From NCBI GenBank assembly GCA_043816955.1, contig JBDRHL010000220.1:1-6260 (forward strand): a stretch of 6,260 nt of DNA, read 5' to 3'. Shown here piece by piece: positions 1 to 6,260 of this stretch. Under the pieces are notes generated by a model. That model made no database searches, was not told where the DNA came from, and was given only the letters and a program-made list of their open reading frames with translations. Origin of the DNA: JBDRHL01 sp043816955. GTDB lineage: Bacteria > Planctomycetota > Phycisphaerae > Sedimentisphaerales > CAYZTY01. The position numbers were made by a program, and so were the translations under genes. Each line of letters starts with the position of its first letter. Position 1 is the stretch's first letter.

Positions 1-68
1 TTACACGAATACTATTTACGCTTGTGCCCATAGATCCTCAATCTTACTGAAATGAGTTATACTATTAG

Positions 69-182
69 GCCTTTGCGGCAATAACAAGGGAAACAGCAAA
101 ACAACAGCACACCACATACTCTGTAATTGTACTACAGTCTCGATTTTATGATTATTTTCCCAGACCACCTTATTCTCATCTT
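69..182 (+). other. Start-less open extension upstream of the ATPase gene
   Basis: The reading frame of the following ATPase gene stays open from base 69 to the TTG at 183, after in-frame stops at 48-50 (TGA) and 66-68 (TAG). It contains no ATG, GTG or TTG codon. The end of its translation, YDYFPRPPYSHLL, runs smoothly into TRPNELYVCPYECL and looks like real protein: a proline/aromatic-rich stretch leading into the conserved part. This suggests coding sequence that once, or in truth, belongs to a longer N-terminus. A single indel between about 69 and 81 could join it to another open frame that has an ATG at 52, but that is speculation. No Shine-Dalgarno site or good promoter was seen in bases 1-182. 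Confidence 0.45.
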
Positions 183-2120
183 TTGACCCGGCCAAATGAA
201 CTGTATGTCTGTCCCTATGAATGTTTGATTACAGCGATGGCCAATATACCCGCACCGGCAGTTGGTATCTACCAGGTTTTGTTTCAGCCTGTTGACCCTG
301 ATCATAACTGGCACCGCAATGTCGAAATTCTCATGGACCTTGAATACATCATCAAACTCGTAGCCAACGTCGGTCATTTTCAGCGTAACGCCCTGCAGGC
401 TCCATCAGGGGATCTTCGCCAGATGGCCGGGCACGTAGAGACCAAGGCTCATAACGACAAACCTTTCTATGCAGCGGCAGTTCGTGTTGCGGTGCTTGGT
501 ACTGAGAATTTGACACAGGAGTACATGCAATCAATGGCTACGTTCAGCACTTTATTTCAGCATGGCGGTATACACATGCAATTTATAACAGAAGCCGATT
601 ACAAACGGATTCTTTCGCCGCAGCAGATTCACCAGATGTTTCAGTTAGGCCTGACTTACAGGCCTGGCTTTCTGGTAAATTCAGCCGAATTGACGGGGCT
701 CGCTCATTTTCCGCCTGCAAGTATAGTCGAGCGGATTGAGGTTGCTATCGACACCCTGGATACATTGTCCCTTACCAGCAACAATCTCTCAGAAGGTACA
801 AGAATTGGTACATGTCACATTGCAACCGAGGAAAAGCCTGTTTGCATACCACGAAATATCCGTATGCGTCATACACATCTTATTGGTAGACCCGGCACAG
901 GTAAATCAACGCTTGAGGAACATATGATCATCGATGACATCAAAAGTGGCAATGGTGTAGCTGTCCTTGATCCGCACGGTGATCTATCAGAGCGATTGCT
1001 TGGGCTTATCCCTGAAGAATATGTAGATAAGGTGATCTACTTTGATCCAAGCGACCCTTATTGGATACCTATATGGAATCCAATGCAGAAGATTCCAGGG
1101 CAGGATATTGGTCGTATAACAGATGATCTTGTGGGTGTACTGAAAAGTTTTGTCAGCGGCTGGGGCGATAGATTAGAGCATATACTTCGTCACTGTATTT
1201 TTGCTTTGCTGCACCTTTCAGGGAGCACCTTGTTTGATATTGCACATCTGCTCCGTGCCGGTTCGAAAGAAAGCAAAGTGACCCGCAAGCTCATTATGGA
1301 TGTACTTCAGAACGAAGAGGCCCGCAAGTTTTGGGAGCATGATTTTCTTCTCTACAGGCCGGACGAATTCACACCGCCAAAACATAAGCTCAGCAAGCTG
1401 CTTGTCGGCGGTCCTGTTTCATTGATGCTATCGCAGCCTAACAGCAGTTTTAACTTCAGACGAATCATGGATGACGGCATGATATTTATAGCCAATCTGT
1501 CGAAGCTCGGTACCGAAGTCCGTGAGATTCTTGGTGGGTTCATGGTTGCGGTAATGCATATTAGTGCACTTAGCCGCAGCGATACGCCGGTAGAGAAACG
1601 CAGGCCGTTTCAGATTCACCTCGATGAGGCGCATCGGTTCACGACCGACTCTCTCGAAGATATCATCGCCGAGACCCGTAAGTATGCCGTTGGCATGACA
1701 CTTGCCCACCAGTATATGCGTCAGTTCGGGACGCAAAAAACAGATGCTCTCGGCAGTGTCGGGACAACTATTGTTTTTAATGTTGATACCAAAGATGCCG
1801 CTTCCCTGTCAAAGGATTTCAAAGATTTAGTCAAACCCGATGATATTATTAATCTTGAAGTTTGGCAGGCGATCATACGCTGCGGGACGGATATTGCCAA
1901 GTTCACGACACTGCCGCCGCTGGAAATACCGGAGAGAAACTTCAAAGAGCAGATCATCGCCAACTCACGAAAGAATTATTACATGCCTGTACCACAGGTG
2001 TACAGCATCATAGGCAAGACAAACAAACAAGCCGACAAGCTATCCAAATCAATAGCAGCCCCTGTAGGTGATAATGAAAAAATCGATGAAAGAGGAAATT
2101 TGAATTATGGCAATCTCTAA
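183..2120 (+). CDS. VirD4/TraD-like (HerA-FtsK superfamily) DNA-transfer ATPase
   Basis: This 645-residue protein is a predicted P-loop ATPase of the type IV secretion coupling-protein group, which pumps or recruits DNA during conjugation. Seen in the sequence: Walker A GRPGTGKST at residues 235-243 (Lys241), followed by VLDPHGDL (261-268), a common feature of these ATPases. The segment MDDGMIFIANLSKLG starts near 429, Walker B is FQIHLDEAH at 476-484 (Asp481, Glu482), and the AHQ motif is at 508-510, before a TraG/TraM-recognition-like tail. The N-terminal 230 residues have a conserved-looking stretch from QAPSGDLRQM (72 on). No transmembrane segment is evident, unlike classical VirD4, so it may be soluble or docked by a partner. 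The TTG start at 183 has no ribosome site, and the frame is open further upstream, so the N-terminus may be incomplete. The first ATG is codon 19 (base 237). It overlaps the next gene by 14 bases. A HerA-type ATPase outside conjugation is the main alternative. Confidence 0.88.
   Translation: MTRPNELYVCPYECLITAMANIPAPAVGIYQVLFQPVDPDHNWHRNVEILMDLEYIIKLVANVGHFQRNALQAPSGDLRQMAGHVETKAHNDKPFYAAAVRVAVLGTENLTQEYMQSMATFSTLFQHGGIHMQFITEADYKRILSPQQIHQMFQLGLTYRPGFLVNSAELTGLAHFPPASIVERIEVAIDTLDTLSLTSNNLSEGTRIGTCHIATEEKPVCIPRNIRMRHTHLIGRPGTGKSTLEEHMIIDDIKSGNGVAVLDPHGDLSERLLGLIPEEYVDKVIYFDPSDPYWIPIWNPMQKIPGQDIGRITDDLVGVLKSFVSGWGDRLEHILRHCIFALLHLSGSTLFDIAHLLRAGSKESKVTRKLIMDVLQNEEARKFWEHDFLLYRPDEFTPPKHKLSKLLVGGPVSLMLSQPNSSFNFRRIMDDGMIFIANLSKLGTEVREILGGFMVAVMHISALSRSDTPVEKRRPFQIHLDEAHRFTTDSLEDIIAETRKYAVGMTLAHQYMRQFGTQKTDALGSVGTTIVFNVDTKDAASLSKDFKDLVKPDDIINLEVWQAIIRCGTDIAKFTTLPPLEIPERNFKEQIIANSRKNYYMPVPQVYSIIGKTNKQADKLSKSIAAPVGDNEKIDERGNLNYGNL
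2091..2096 (+). promoter_or_regulatory. Ribosome binding site for the 218-residue gene
   Basis: AGAGGA lies 10 bases before the ATG at 2107, inside the end of the ATPase gene. It supports this ATG as the true start and makes translational coupling between the two overlapping genes likely. Confidence 0.7.
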
Positions 2121-2763
2121 TATACGAAAACGAGCTGAAGAAAAGGTCGAAGCAATTACAGCCAAACTTGACCAGACCTTGATTAAGAACAGGTTCGATG
2201 AGCCGATTGATAAAGCTGTCAGACAATTTACTCACAAGGCCGGCTGCCCCGTTACTCATAACCAGTTTCATAAGGTTATCACCGAATTTGTGGTGCACAT
2301 TTACGACAAGGGCCTGAACGCCCGCTGGATGCTATCTGGTGAGCCGCTTGGTCAGGCTATAAACCTGCTCGAAAAGCATTACAACAGTACCTTTGGCCGT
2401 GGTTATACAGCAGCTGCCATGGATGCTAGCGAGATTCAGGAAGGTGGTATTGATGTAGTCCTCAATCAATTAGCGGGAATAATCAAAGATATTGAGCGGC
2501 AAAAGTATGTAAAAGGTGTTTTCAGTATAAACATAGACCCCACCGACTGGCACTTAAAGTGTGAGATTGCTAACATTCTTCTTGAGGACTACAAGCATTT
2601 TCTTCCGAAGCATCTATTGGAGTGCGAGCCGTGGGAACTTGTAAACCAGATACCTATAATTATGTACAGATACATTTGCAGTGATTCTGCTTTACTGGAG
2701 ATTTTGTCTTATCAGGGAAATCCTTTAAGCACTGGGGATTTGTTCTCCGTGGGTTCGCTTTAA
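2107..2763 (+). CDS. Hypothetical protein, unrecognised family
   Basis: I do not recognise this 218-residue protein. It starts at an ATG with a good ribosome site and overlaps the ATPase stop by 14 bases, so the two are probably co-translated and may act together. The N-terminus (about residues 1-45) is charged and looks helical (RKRAEEKVEAITAKLDQTL), possibly a short coiled coil. The rest is a mixed, mostly helical-looking soluble protein, with conspicuous aromatic and charged patches such as TEFVVHIYDKG near residue 64 and NIDPTDWHLKCEIA near residue 140. There is no signal peptide, membrane segment, zinc ribbon, helix-turn-helix or catalytic motif I can name. By position it could be an accessory factor for the ATPase or the primase, but that is inference from neighbourhood only. 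Confidence 0.82.
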   Translation: MAISNIRKRAEEKVEAITAKLDQTLIKNRFDEPIDKAVRQFTHKAGCPVTHNQFHKVITEFVVHIYDKGLNARWMLSGEPLGQAINLLEKHYNSTFGRGYTAAAMDASEIQEGGIDVVLNQLAGIIKDIERQKYVKGVFSINIDPTDWHLKCEIANILLEDYKHFLPKHLLECEPWELVNQIPIIMYRYICSDSALLEILSYQGNPLSTGDLFSVGSL

Positions 2764-2798
2764 TTGTGAAAGCAAAAACAAGTGGGTTGCTTTCACAA
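2764..2798 (+). repeat. Perfect 12-bp inverted repeat (intergenic hairpin)
   Basis: TTGTGAAAGCAA (2764-2775) is matched exactly by TTGCTTTCACAA (2787-2798), with an 11-base loop. It begins at the first base after the stop codon of the 218-residue gene and ends 24 bases before the primase ATG. There is no T-run after the stem, so it is not a standard intrinsic terminator. It could be an RNA processing or stability hairpin, an attenuating structure, or a dyad operator. The symmetry is seen directly; the role is inferred. Confidence 0.8.
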
Positions 2799-2822
2799 AG
2801 ACAAACAGAAAGTTGATAGATT

Positions 2823-3854
2823 ATGGAAAAAATAGTTAAGCGAGACACGAAAGAAAAGATAAGGATTTACCAGGGTCTCTTCATGGGTCTGCGAAATGTC
2901 TACGGCACCTACGATACGAGAACAGGCAAAGTCAGGCAGGTAAAGGAGCTGGTAACAGAAGAGGTGATACGTGCCCATCTAACCGGCAGGCAATCTTACG
3001 GGGTTTATCTTCTGACAGGTGAAAAAACAGGTGCTCTTGCGGTTGATTTTGACCAGGATGATTTATCTTTGCCTATCGCCTATGTTGCCTGGGCAAGGCG
3101 ATATGATATATCTGCTTATATCGAGATAAGCAAATCCAAAGGTTACCATGTCTGGATATTCTTTGAGCAAGGCGGTGTCACAGCTCGCAAAGCAAGACTT
3201 GTTGCGGCAAAGATACTTGCCGATATGGGCAAACAGGGAATAGAAGTGTTTCCAAAACAGGATGTACTGGCTAATGGTATCCCTTACGGCAATTTCATAA
3301 ATGCACCATTGTTCGGGGCACTTGTACCAAAAGGCCGAACGGTATTTGCAGACCCTACAGACCCGACCAAACCTTATCCTGACCAATGGGAACTGCTACA
3401 GAGAGTTCAGCGAGTCCAGGAATACAGGCTCGACGCTATCATTGAAAGCTGCAAACTAAATAAGCAAACCCCGACTGCTGAAAGAACAAGATGCAATGGC
3501 CATTCTAATTCAGGTGATAGCAGTTCATCTTTTGGCCTGCCTCCCTGTGGTCGGAGGATGTTAACAGAGGGTGTCGATTCATACCAGCGTGTCTCGTGCT
3601 TTCGTCTGGCGGTCCATCTGAAACGAAATGGCCTCCCCTTTGATCTGGCATTGACTGTATTGAAAGCCTGGGCAAAAAAGAACCGCCCCACTGATGGTAA
3701 GGGCATAATTACAGACCAGGAGATTGAACATCAAACCAGATGTGCCTTTGAAAATTCCTATCGCAGTTTAGGCTGTGAAGACCCGGCCATTGCCGCCTAC
3801 TGCGATAAAAATTGCCCGTTATATTCATACAAGACAGGAAAACAATCGGCTTAG
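2823..3854 (+). CDS. Archaeo-eukaryotic-type primase (AEP) with Cys-rich C-terminus
   Basis: This 343-residue protein is a predicted DNA primase or primase-polymerase of the AEP superfamily, resembling the primase domain of TOTE-type conflict and mobile-element proteins. Seen: the catalytic AVDFD motif with Asp75 and Asp77; the second motif SKSKGYHVWIFF with His109; and EVFPKQD at 141-147, likely to supply the remaining acidic residue. GNFINAPL and DQWELL follow, as in TOTE-like primases. A Ser-rich linker (about 217-238) separates this from a helical C-terminal part. That part has LPPC (Cys242) and then Cys318, Cys327 and Cys331 in a GC-YC-NCP pattern, plus Cys259 and Cys307. The four-Cys spacing recalls the iron-sulphur domain of primase large subunits (PriL), so a metal cluster is inferred. 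No helicase domain is attached. The start ATG has only a weak AGAAAG ribosome site (2807-2812). The reductase gene follows after 18 bases, which links priming with dNTP supply. Confidence 0.87.
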   Translation: MEKIVKRDTKEKIRIYQGLFMGLRNVYGTYDTRTGKVRQVKELVTEEVIRAHLTGRQSYGVYLLTGEKTGALAVDFDQDDLSLPIAYVAWARRYDISAYIEISKSKGYHVWIFFEQGGVTARKARLVAAKILADMGKQGIEVFPKQDVLANGIPYGNFINAPLFGALVPKGRTVFADPTDPTKPYPDQWELLQRVQRVQEYRLDAIIESCKLNKQTPTAERTRCNGHSNSGDSSSSFGLPPCGRRMLTEGVDSYQRVSCFRLAVHLKRNGLPFDLALTVLKAWAKKNRPTDGKGIITDQEIEHQTRCAFENSYRSLGCEDPAIAAYCDKNCPLYSYKTGKQSA

Positions 3855-3860
3855 ATAATT

Positions 3861-3864
3861 GGAG
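3861..3864 (+). promoter_or_regulatory. Ribosome binding site for nrdJ
   Basis: GGAG sits 8 bases before the ATG at 3873, in the 18-base gap after the primase stop. It is the clearest ribosome site in the window and fixes the reductase start. Confidence 0.8.
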
Positions 3865-3872
3865 ATAAAAAA

Positions 3873-6179
3873 ATGCTTACGTTAAATGAACCGCAAACAG
3901 TTGAATCAGGGGATATTGTCCCTGACATCAGCCAGGAGGTATTGAAGCGAAGATGTCTGCTCAAAGACCCTGACGGTAACGTAATTGAAACCCCTGAGCA
4001 GATGTATATGCGTGTAGCTAAAACAATAGCAGGAGTTGAGTCCCAATATGAAACGCAGGAACAGGTAATCCAGTTACTTCCTGAGATATTCTACAAGATG
4101 ATGGCCGATGGAAAATTCCTTCCAAACAGTCCAACTCTTATGAATGCAGGAAGGCCCAACGGCATGCTCAGCGCCTGTTTTGTGCTACCGGTAGAAGACA
4201 GTATCCATGAAATATTCGAGGCGGTAAAGAACACGGCCTTGATCCAGAAGGCAGGCGGCGGGACAGGATTTGCGTTCGATAAGTTAAGGCCCACAGGTGA
4301 TACCGTCTCATCCAGTGGCGGGACGACCTCGGGACCTATCAGTTTCTGGCGGGTGATTGCCGAGACCACGAATGCGATCCAGCAGGGAGCCCACAGACGC
4401 GGGGCCAATATGGGAATGATGAGTGTCGAGCATCCGGATATTATAAGGTTCATCAATGCCAAGAGTGATACCGCAGCATTCAACAATTTTAATATCTCTA
4501 TCAAGATAACAGATAAGTTTATGAATCTGCTTCACAAAGAGCCTGATTCCCCGCATATCGTGACCAATCCAAGAACACGACAGCAGTATGTTCTCCCGAA
4601 AAGTATTGACGTACATTCTTACCGGCTTCAGGACCTGAAACCATTAGATAACGACAAAAATAACTGCTATACAGTTGGGGACATCTGGGAAATGATTATC
4701 ACTAATGCCCATGCAACGGGTGAGCCTGGTGTTTGCTTCATTGATCGTGTCAATGAAGATAATCCTACACCTGATCTGGGCGAGATAAATGCTACCAATC
4801 CCTGTGGGGAGCAGCCGTTACTCGATTACGAGGCCTGTAATCTCGGCTCTCTAAATGTGTCTAAGTTTGTGCTGTCTGATGGCAGTGATGTGGATTGGCA
4901 GAATCTATCAACTGCGATTTACTATGCGATAAGGTTTTTGGATAATGTCATAGATGCCAACTACTGGCCTATCCCCCAAATTCAGAAGGTAAGTATCGGC
5001 AACAGGAAGATAGGCCTCGGCATTATGGGATTTGCTGATGCTCTGATACTGCTGGGTATTCGTTATGACAGCGATCAAGCTGTTGAGTTTGCAAAACGAT
5101 TAGGGCAATTTATCCAGAAACATGCCCATGAGACAAGCTGCAAACTTGCTGAGAAGCGAGGGAGCTTTCCCAACTGGCAGGGAAGTACCTGGGATACTGA
5201 TTTCAATACACCCATGCGAAACGCGGCATGTACAACCATAGCACCCACCGGCAGCATAAGCATTATTGCCAGGTGCAGTGGTGGTATCGAACCGATATTC
5301 AACCTGGCTTACAAACGCCGGGCTCTGGATGGTGACGAGTTTGTTCAATTACATCCGCTTCTTGAACAACTGGGTACAGAACAGGGCTGGATGAATGAAA
5401 AGGTAAAAACAATGTTGATGGCCGGAACTGATGTTCGAGATATTTCCGGTATCCCTGAGGAACTTGCAGAAGTGCTGGTTACCGCCCACCAGATAGCCCC
5501 CCAGTGGCATGTTCGCATCCAGGCGGCCTTTCAGTCGAATATCGATAATGCGGTCTCTAAGACCGTTAATTTGCCTGTAGGTGCCACAGTTGAAGATATA
5601 GGTGGGATATTCCAGCTTGCTTATGATCTCAATTGTAAGGGCGTTACAGTGTACAGAGACAGCAGCCGCGAGAACCAGGTATTGTCGGCAGCCCAGCCAA
5701 TTGTAGAACCTGACGAAGTATCATTGGGGCCGCGGCCACGGAGCAGGGTTACTACCGGCAAGACAAGCAAGTACCGTATGGGCTGCGGTACACTTTTCGT
5801 AACGGTCAATAAAGATGATAAGGGTATATGTGAAGTTTTCGCGAATCTCGGCAAAGCCGGTGGATGTCCTTCTCAATCGGAAGCTACCTGCCGGGTTGTT
5901 TCGACCGCACTGAGGTCGGGTGTTGACTCTAAAGTAATAATCAACCAGCTCAGCGGGATTCGATGTTTGTCAACAGCGGTTGCACGTAAAGCAAATAAGG
6001 GGGTTAACGTCCTTTCATGTCCGGATGCGATAGCACAGGCTTTGGAGGAGGCTCTGGGATTATCTGATACTGCTCAAAATCATAAGTTTATTAAGGAATG
6101 CCCGGACTGCGGTCAGATTCTACGTTTTGAATCAGGCTGTGATGTTTGTAAAAACTGCGGTTTCAGCAACTGTGGGTAG
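3873..6179 (+). CDS. nrdJ: Adenosylcobalamin-dependent class II ribonucleotide reductase
   Basis: The enzyme reduces ribonucleotides to deoxyribonucleotides in the cytoplasm, using coenzyme B12 to create a thiyl radical and needing no oxygen or second radical subunit. The 768 residues appear complete. Seen: FLPNSPTLMNAG; SACFVLP with Cys102; AGGGTGF at 127-133; NPCGEQ with Cys311 flanked by Asn309 and Glu313; EACNLGSLN with Cys322; and APTGSIS at 457-463. By family knowledge Cys311 carries the radical and Cys102/Cys322 are the reducing pair; the 11-residue spacing from Cys311 to Cys322 is as in known class II enzymes. A TSCPD domain spans about 625-700 (KYRMGCGTLF). The tail is a zinc-ribbon-like cluster with Cys743, 746, 756, 759, 762 and 767, which would pass electrons to the active site. 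There is no N-terminal ATP-cone, so dATP shut-off of overall activity is probably absent. No intein is present. Its position behind a primase suggests it feeds element replication. Confidence 0.97.
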   Translation: MLTLNEPQTVESGDIVPDISQEVLKRRCLLKDPDGNVIETPEQMYMRVAKTIAGVESQYETQEQVIQLLPEIFYKMMADGKFLPNSPTLMNAGRPNGMLSACFVLPVEDSIHEIFEAVKNTALIQKAGGGTGFAFDKLRPTGDTVSSSGGTTSGPISFWRVIAETTNAIQQGAHRRGANMGMMSVEHPDIIRFINAKSDTAAFNNFNISIKITDKFMNLLHKEPDSPHIVTNPRTRQQYVLPKSIDVHSYRLQDLKPLDNDKNNCYTVGDIWEMIITNAHATGEPGVCFIDRVNEDNPTPDLGEINATNPCGEQPLLDYEACNLGSLNVSKFVLSDGSDVDWQNLSTAIYYAIRFLDNVIDANYWPIPQIQKVSIGNRKIGLGIMGFADALILLGIRYDSDQAVEFAKRLGQFIQKHAHETSCKLAEKRGSFPNWQGSTWDTDFNTPMRNAACTTIAPTGSISIIARCSGGIEPIFNLAYKRRALDGDEFVQLHPLLEQLGTEQGWMNEKVKTMLMAGTDVRDISGIPEELAEVLVTAHQIAPQWHVRIQAAFQSNIDNAVSKTVNLPVGATVEDIGGIFQLAYDLNCKGVTVYRDSSRENQVLSAAQPIVEPDEVSLGPRPRSRVTTGKTSKYRMGCGTLFVTVNKDDKGICEVFANLGKAGGCPSQSEATCRVVSTALRSGVDSKVIINQLSGIRCLSTAVARKANKGVNVLSCPDAIAQALEEALGLSDTAQNHKFIKECPDCGQILRFESGCDVCKNCGFSNCG

Positions 6180-6207
6180 CTGGCTTCCCTACTTAATATG
6201 GCAAAAA

Positions 6208-6234
6208 GGGCTGTTTGATGTTATGATGCAGCCC
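6208..6234 (+). repeat. Weak inverted repeat after nrdJ
   Basis: GGGCTG (6208-6213) pairs with CAGCCC (6229-6234) around a 15-base loop, starting 28 bases after the nrdJ stop. The stem is only 6 bp and no T-run follows, so a terminator role is weakly supported and chance is possible. Confidence 0.25.
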
Positions 6235-6260
6235 AATGAGCAAAACCGATTCACAAAACC
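6223..6260 (+). CDS. Possible 5' end of a further gene, cut by window edge
   Basis: Two frames open at the right edge. ATG at 6223 or 6226 reads MMQPNEQNRFTK, and ATG at 6236 reads MSKTDSQN; neither meets a stop before base 6260. AAAGGG at 6205-6210 could serve as a ribosome site for 6223, though the 12-base spacing is long; the 6236 start has none. At most about 12 codons are visible, so this is only a pointer that the gene cluster may continue to the right on the same strand. No function can be given. Confidence 0.2.
   Translation, partial: MMQPNEQNRFTK

Noticed and set aside
2..55. Open frame ending in TGA at 53-55, possible tail of an upstream gene
   Set aside because: Only 17 codons are visible, with nothing recognisable; it could be chance.
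127..155. Possible promoter TTGTAC, 17-base spacer, GATTAT
   Set aside because: Only about 3 of 6 and 4 of 6 consensus matches, and it lies within sequence that may be coding.
646..667. Two AGGCCTG copies close together in the ATPase gene
   Set aside because: Short, inside a well-supported coding region, and explained by codon choice.
4091..4616. Long open frames on the - strand within nrdJ
   Set aside because: They lie opposite highly conserved reductase motifs and their translations resemble no protein; they are shadows of the coding strand.
3873..6179. Intein or intron inside nrdJ, a common host gene for them
   Set aside because: The frame is uninterrupted, the length is normal and all catalytic motifs follow at the expected spacing.

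Overview
The window holds four genes on the + strand, with no convincing gene on the - strand. In order they are: a soluble VirD4/TraD-like (HerA-FtsK superfamily) ATPase, an unrecognised 218-residue protein, an archaeo-eukaryotic-type primase (AEP) with a cysteine-rich C-terminal region, and a complete adenosylcobalamin-dependent class II ribonucleotide reductase (NrdJ). Spacing is tight: a 14-base overlap between genes 1 and 2, 59 bases between 2 and 3, and 18 bases between 3 and 4. The set looks like one transcription unit.

Bases 1-182 hold no complete gene. The ATPase frame stays open back to base 69 and its translation looks like a continuation of the protein, yet it has no ATG, GTG or TTG before the TTG at 183 and two stops lie just upstream (48-50, 66-68). 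The 5' end of this gene is therefore unresolved: it may be broken, or it may start at the TTG. The gap between genes 2 and 3 contains a perfect 12-bp inverted repeat with an 11-nt loop directly after the stop codon and no following T-run. The last 81 bases hold a weak hairpin and possible start codons of a further gene cut by the window edge.

Functionally the cluster joins DNA pumping (ATPase), priming (AEP) and deoxynucleotide supply (NrdJ). This fits the replication/transfer module of a plasmid, integrative element or large phage better than a housekeeping locus, but no relaxase, integrase, helicase, polymerase or capsid gene is visible to settle which. The host is bacterial (Shine-Dalgarno sites, bacterial gene families) with intermediate GC by eye. 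A planctomycete or other environmental lineage is a guess only. No tRNA, rRNA, CRISPR array or insertion sequence was seen.
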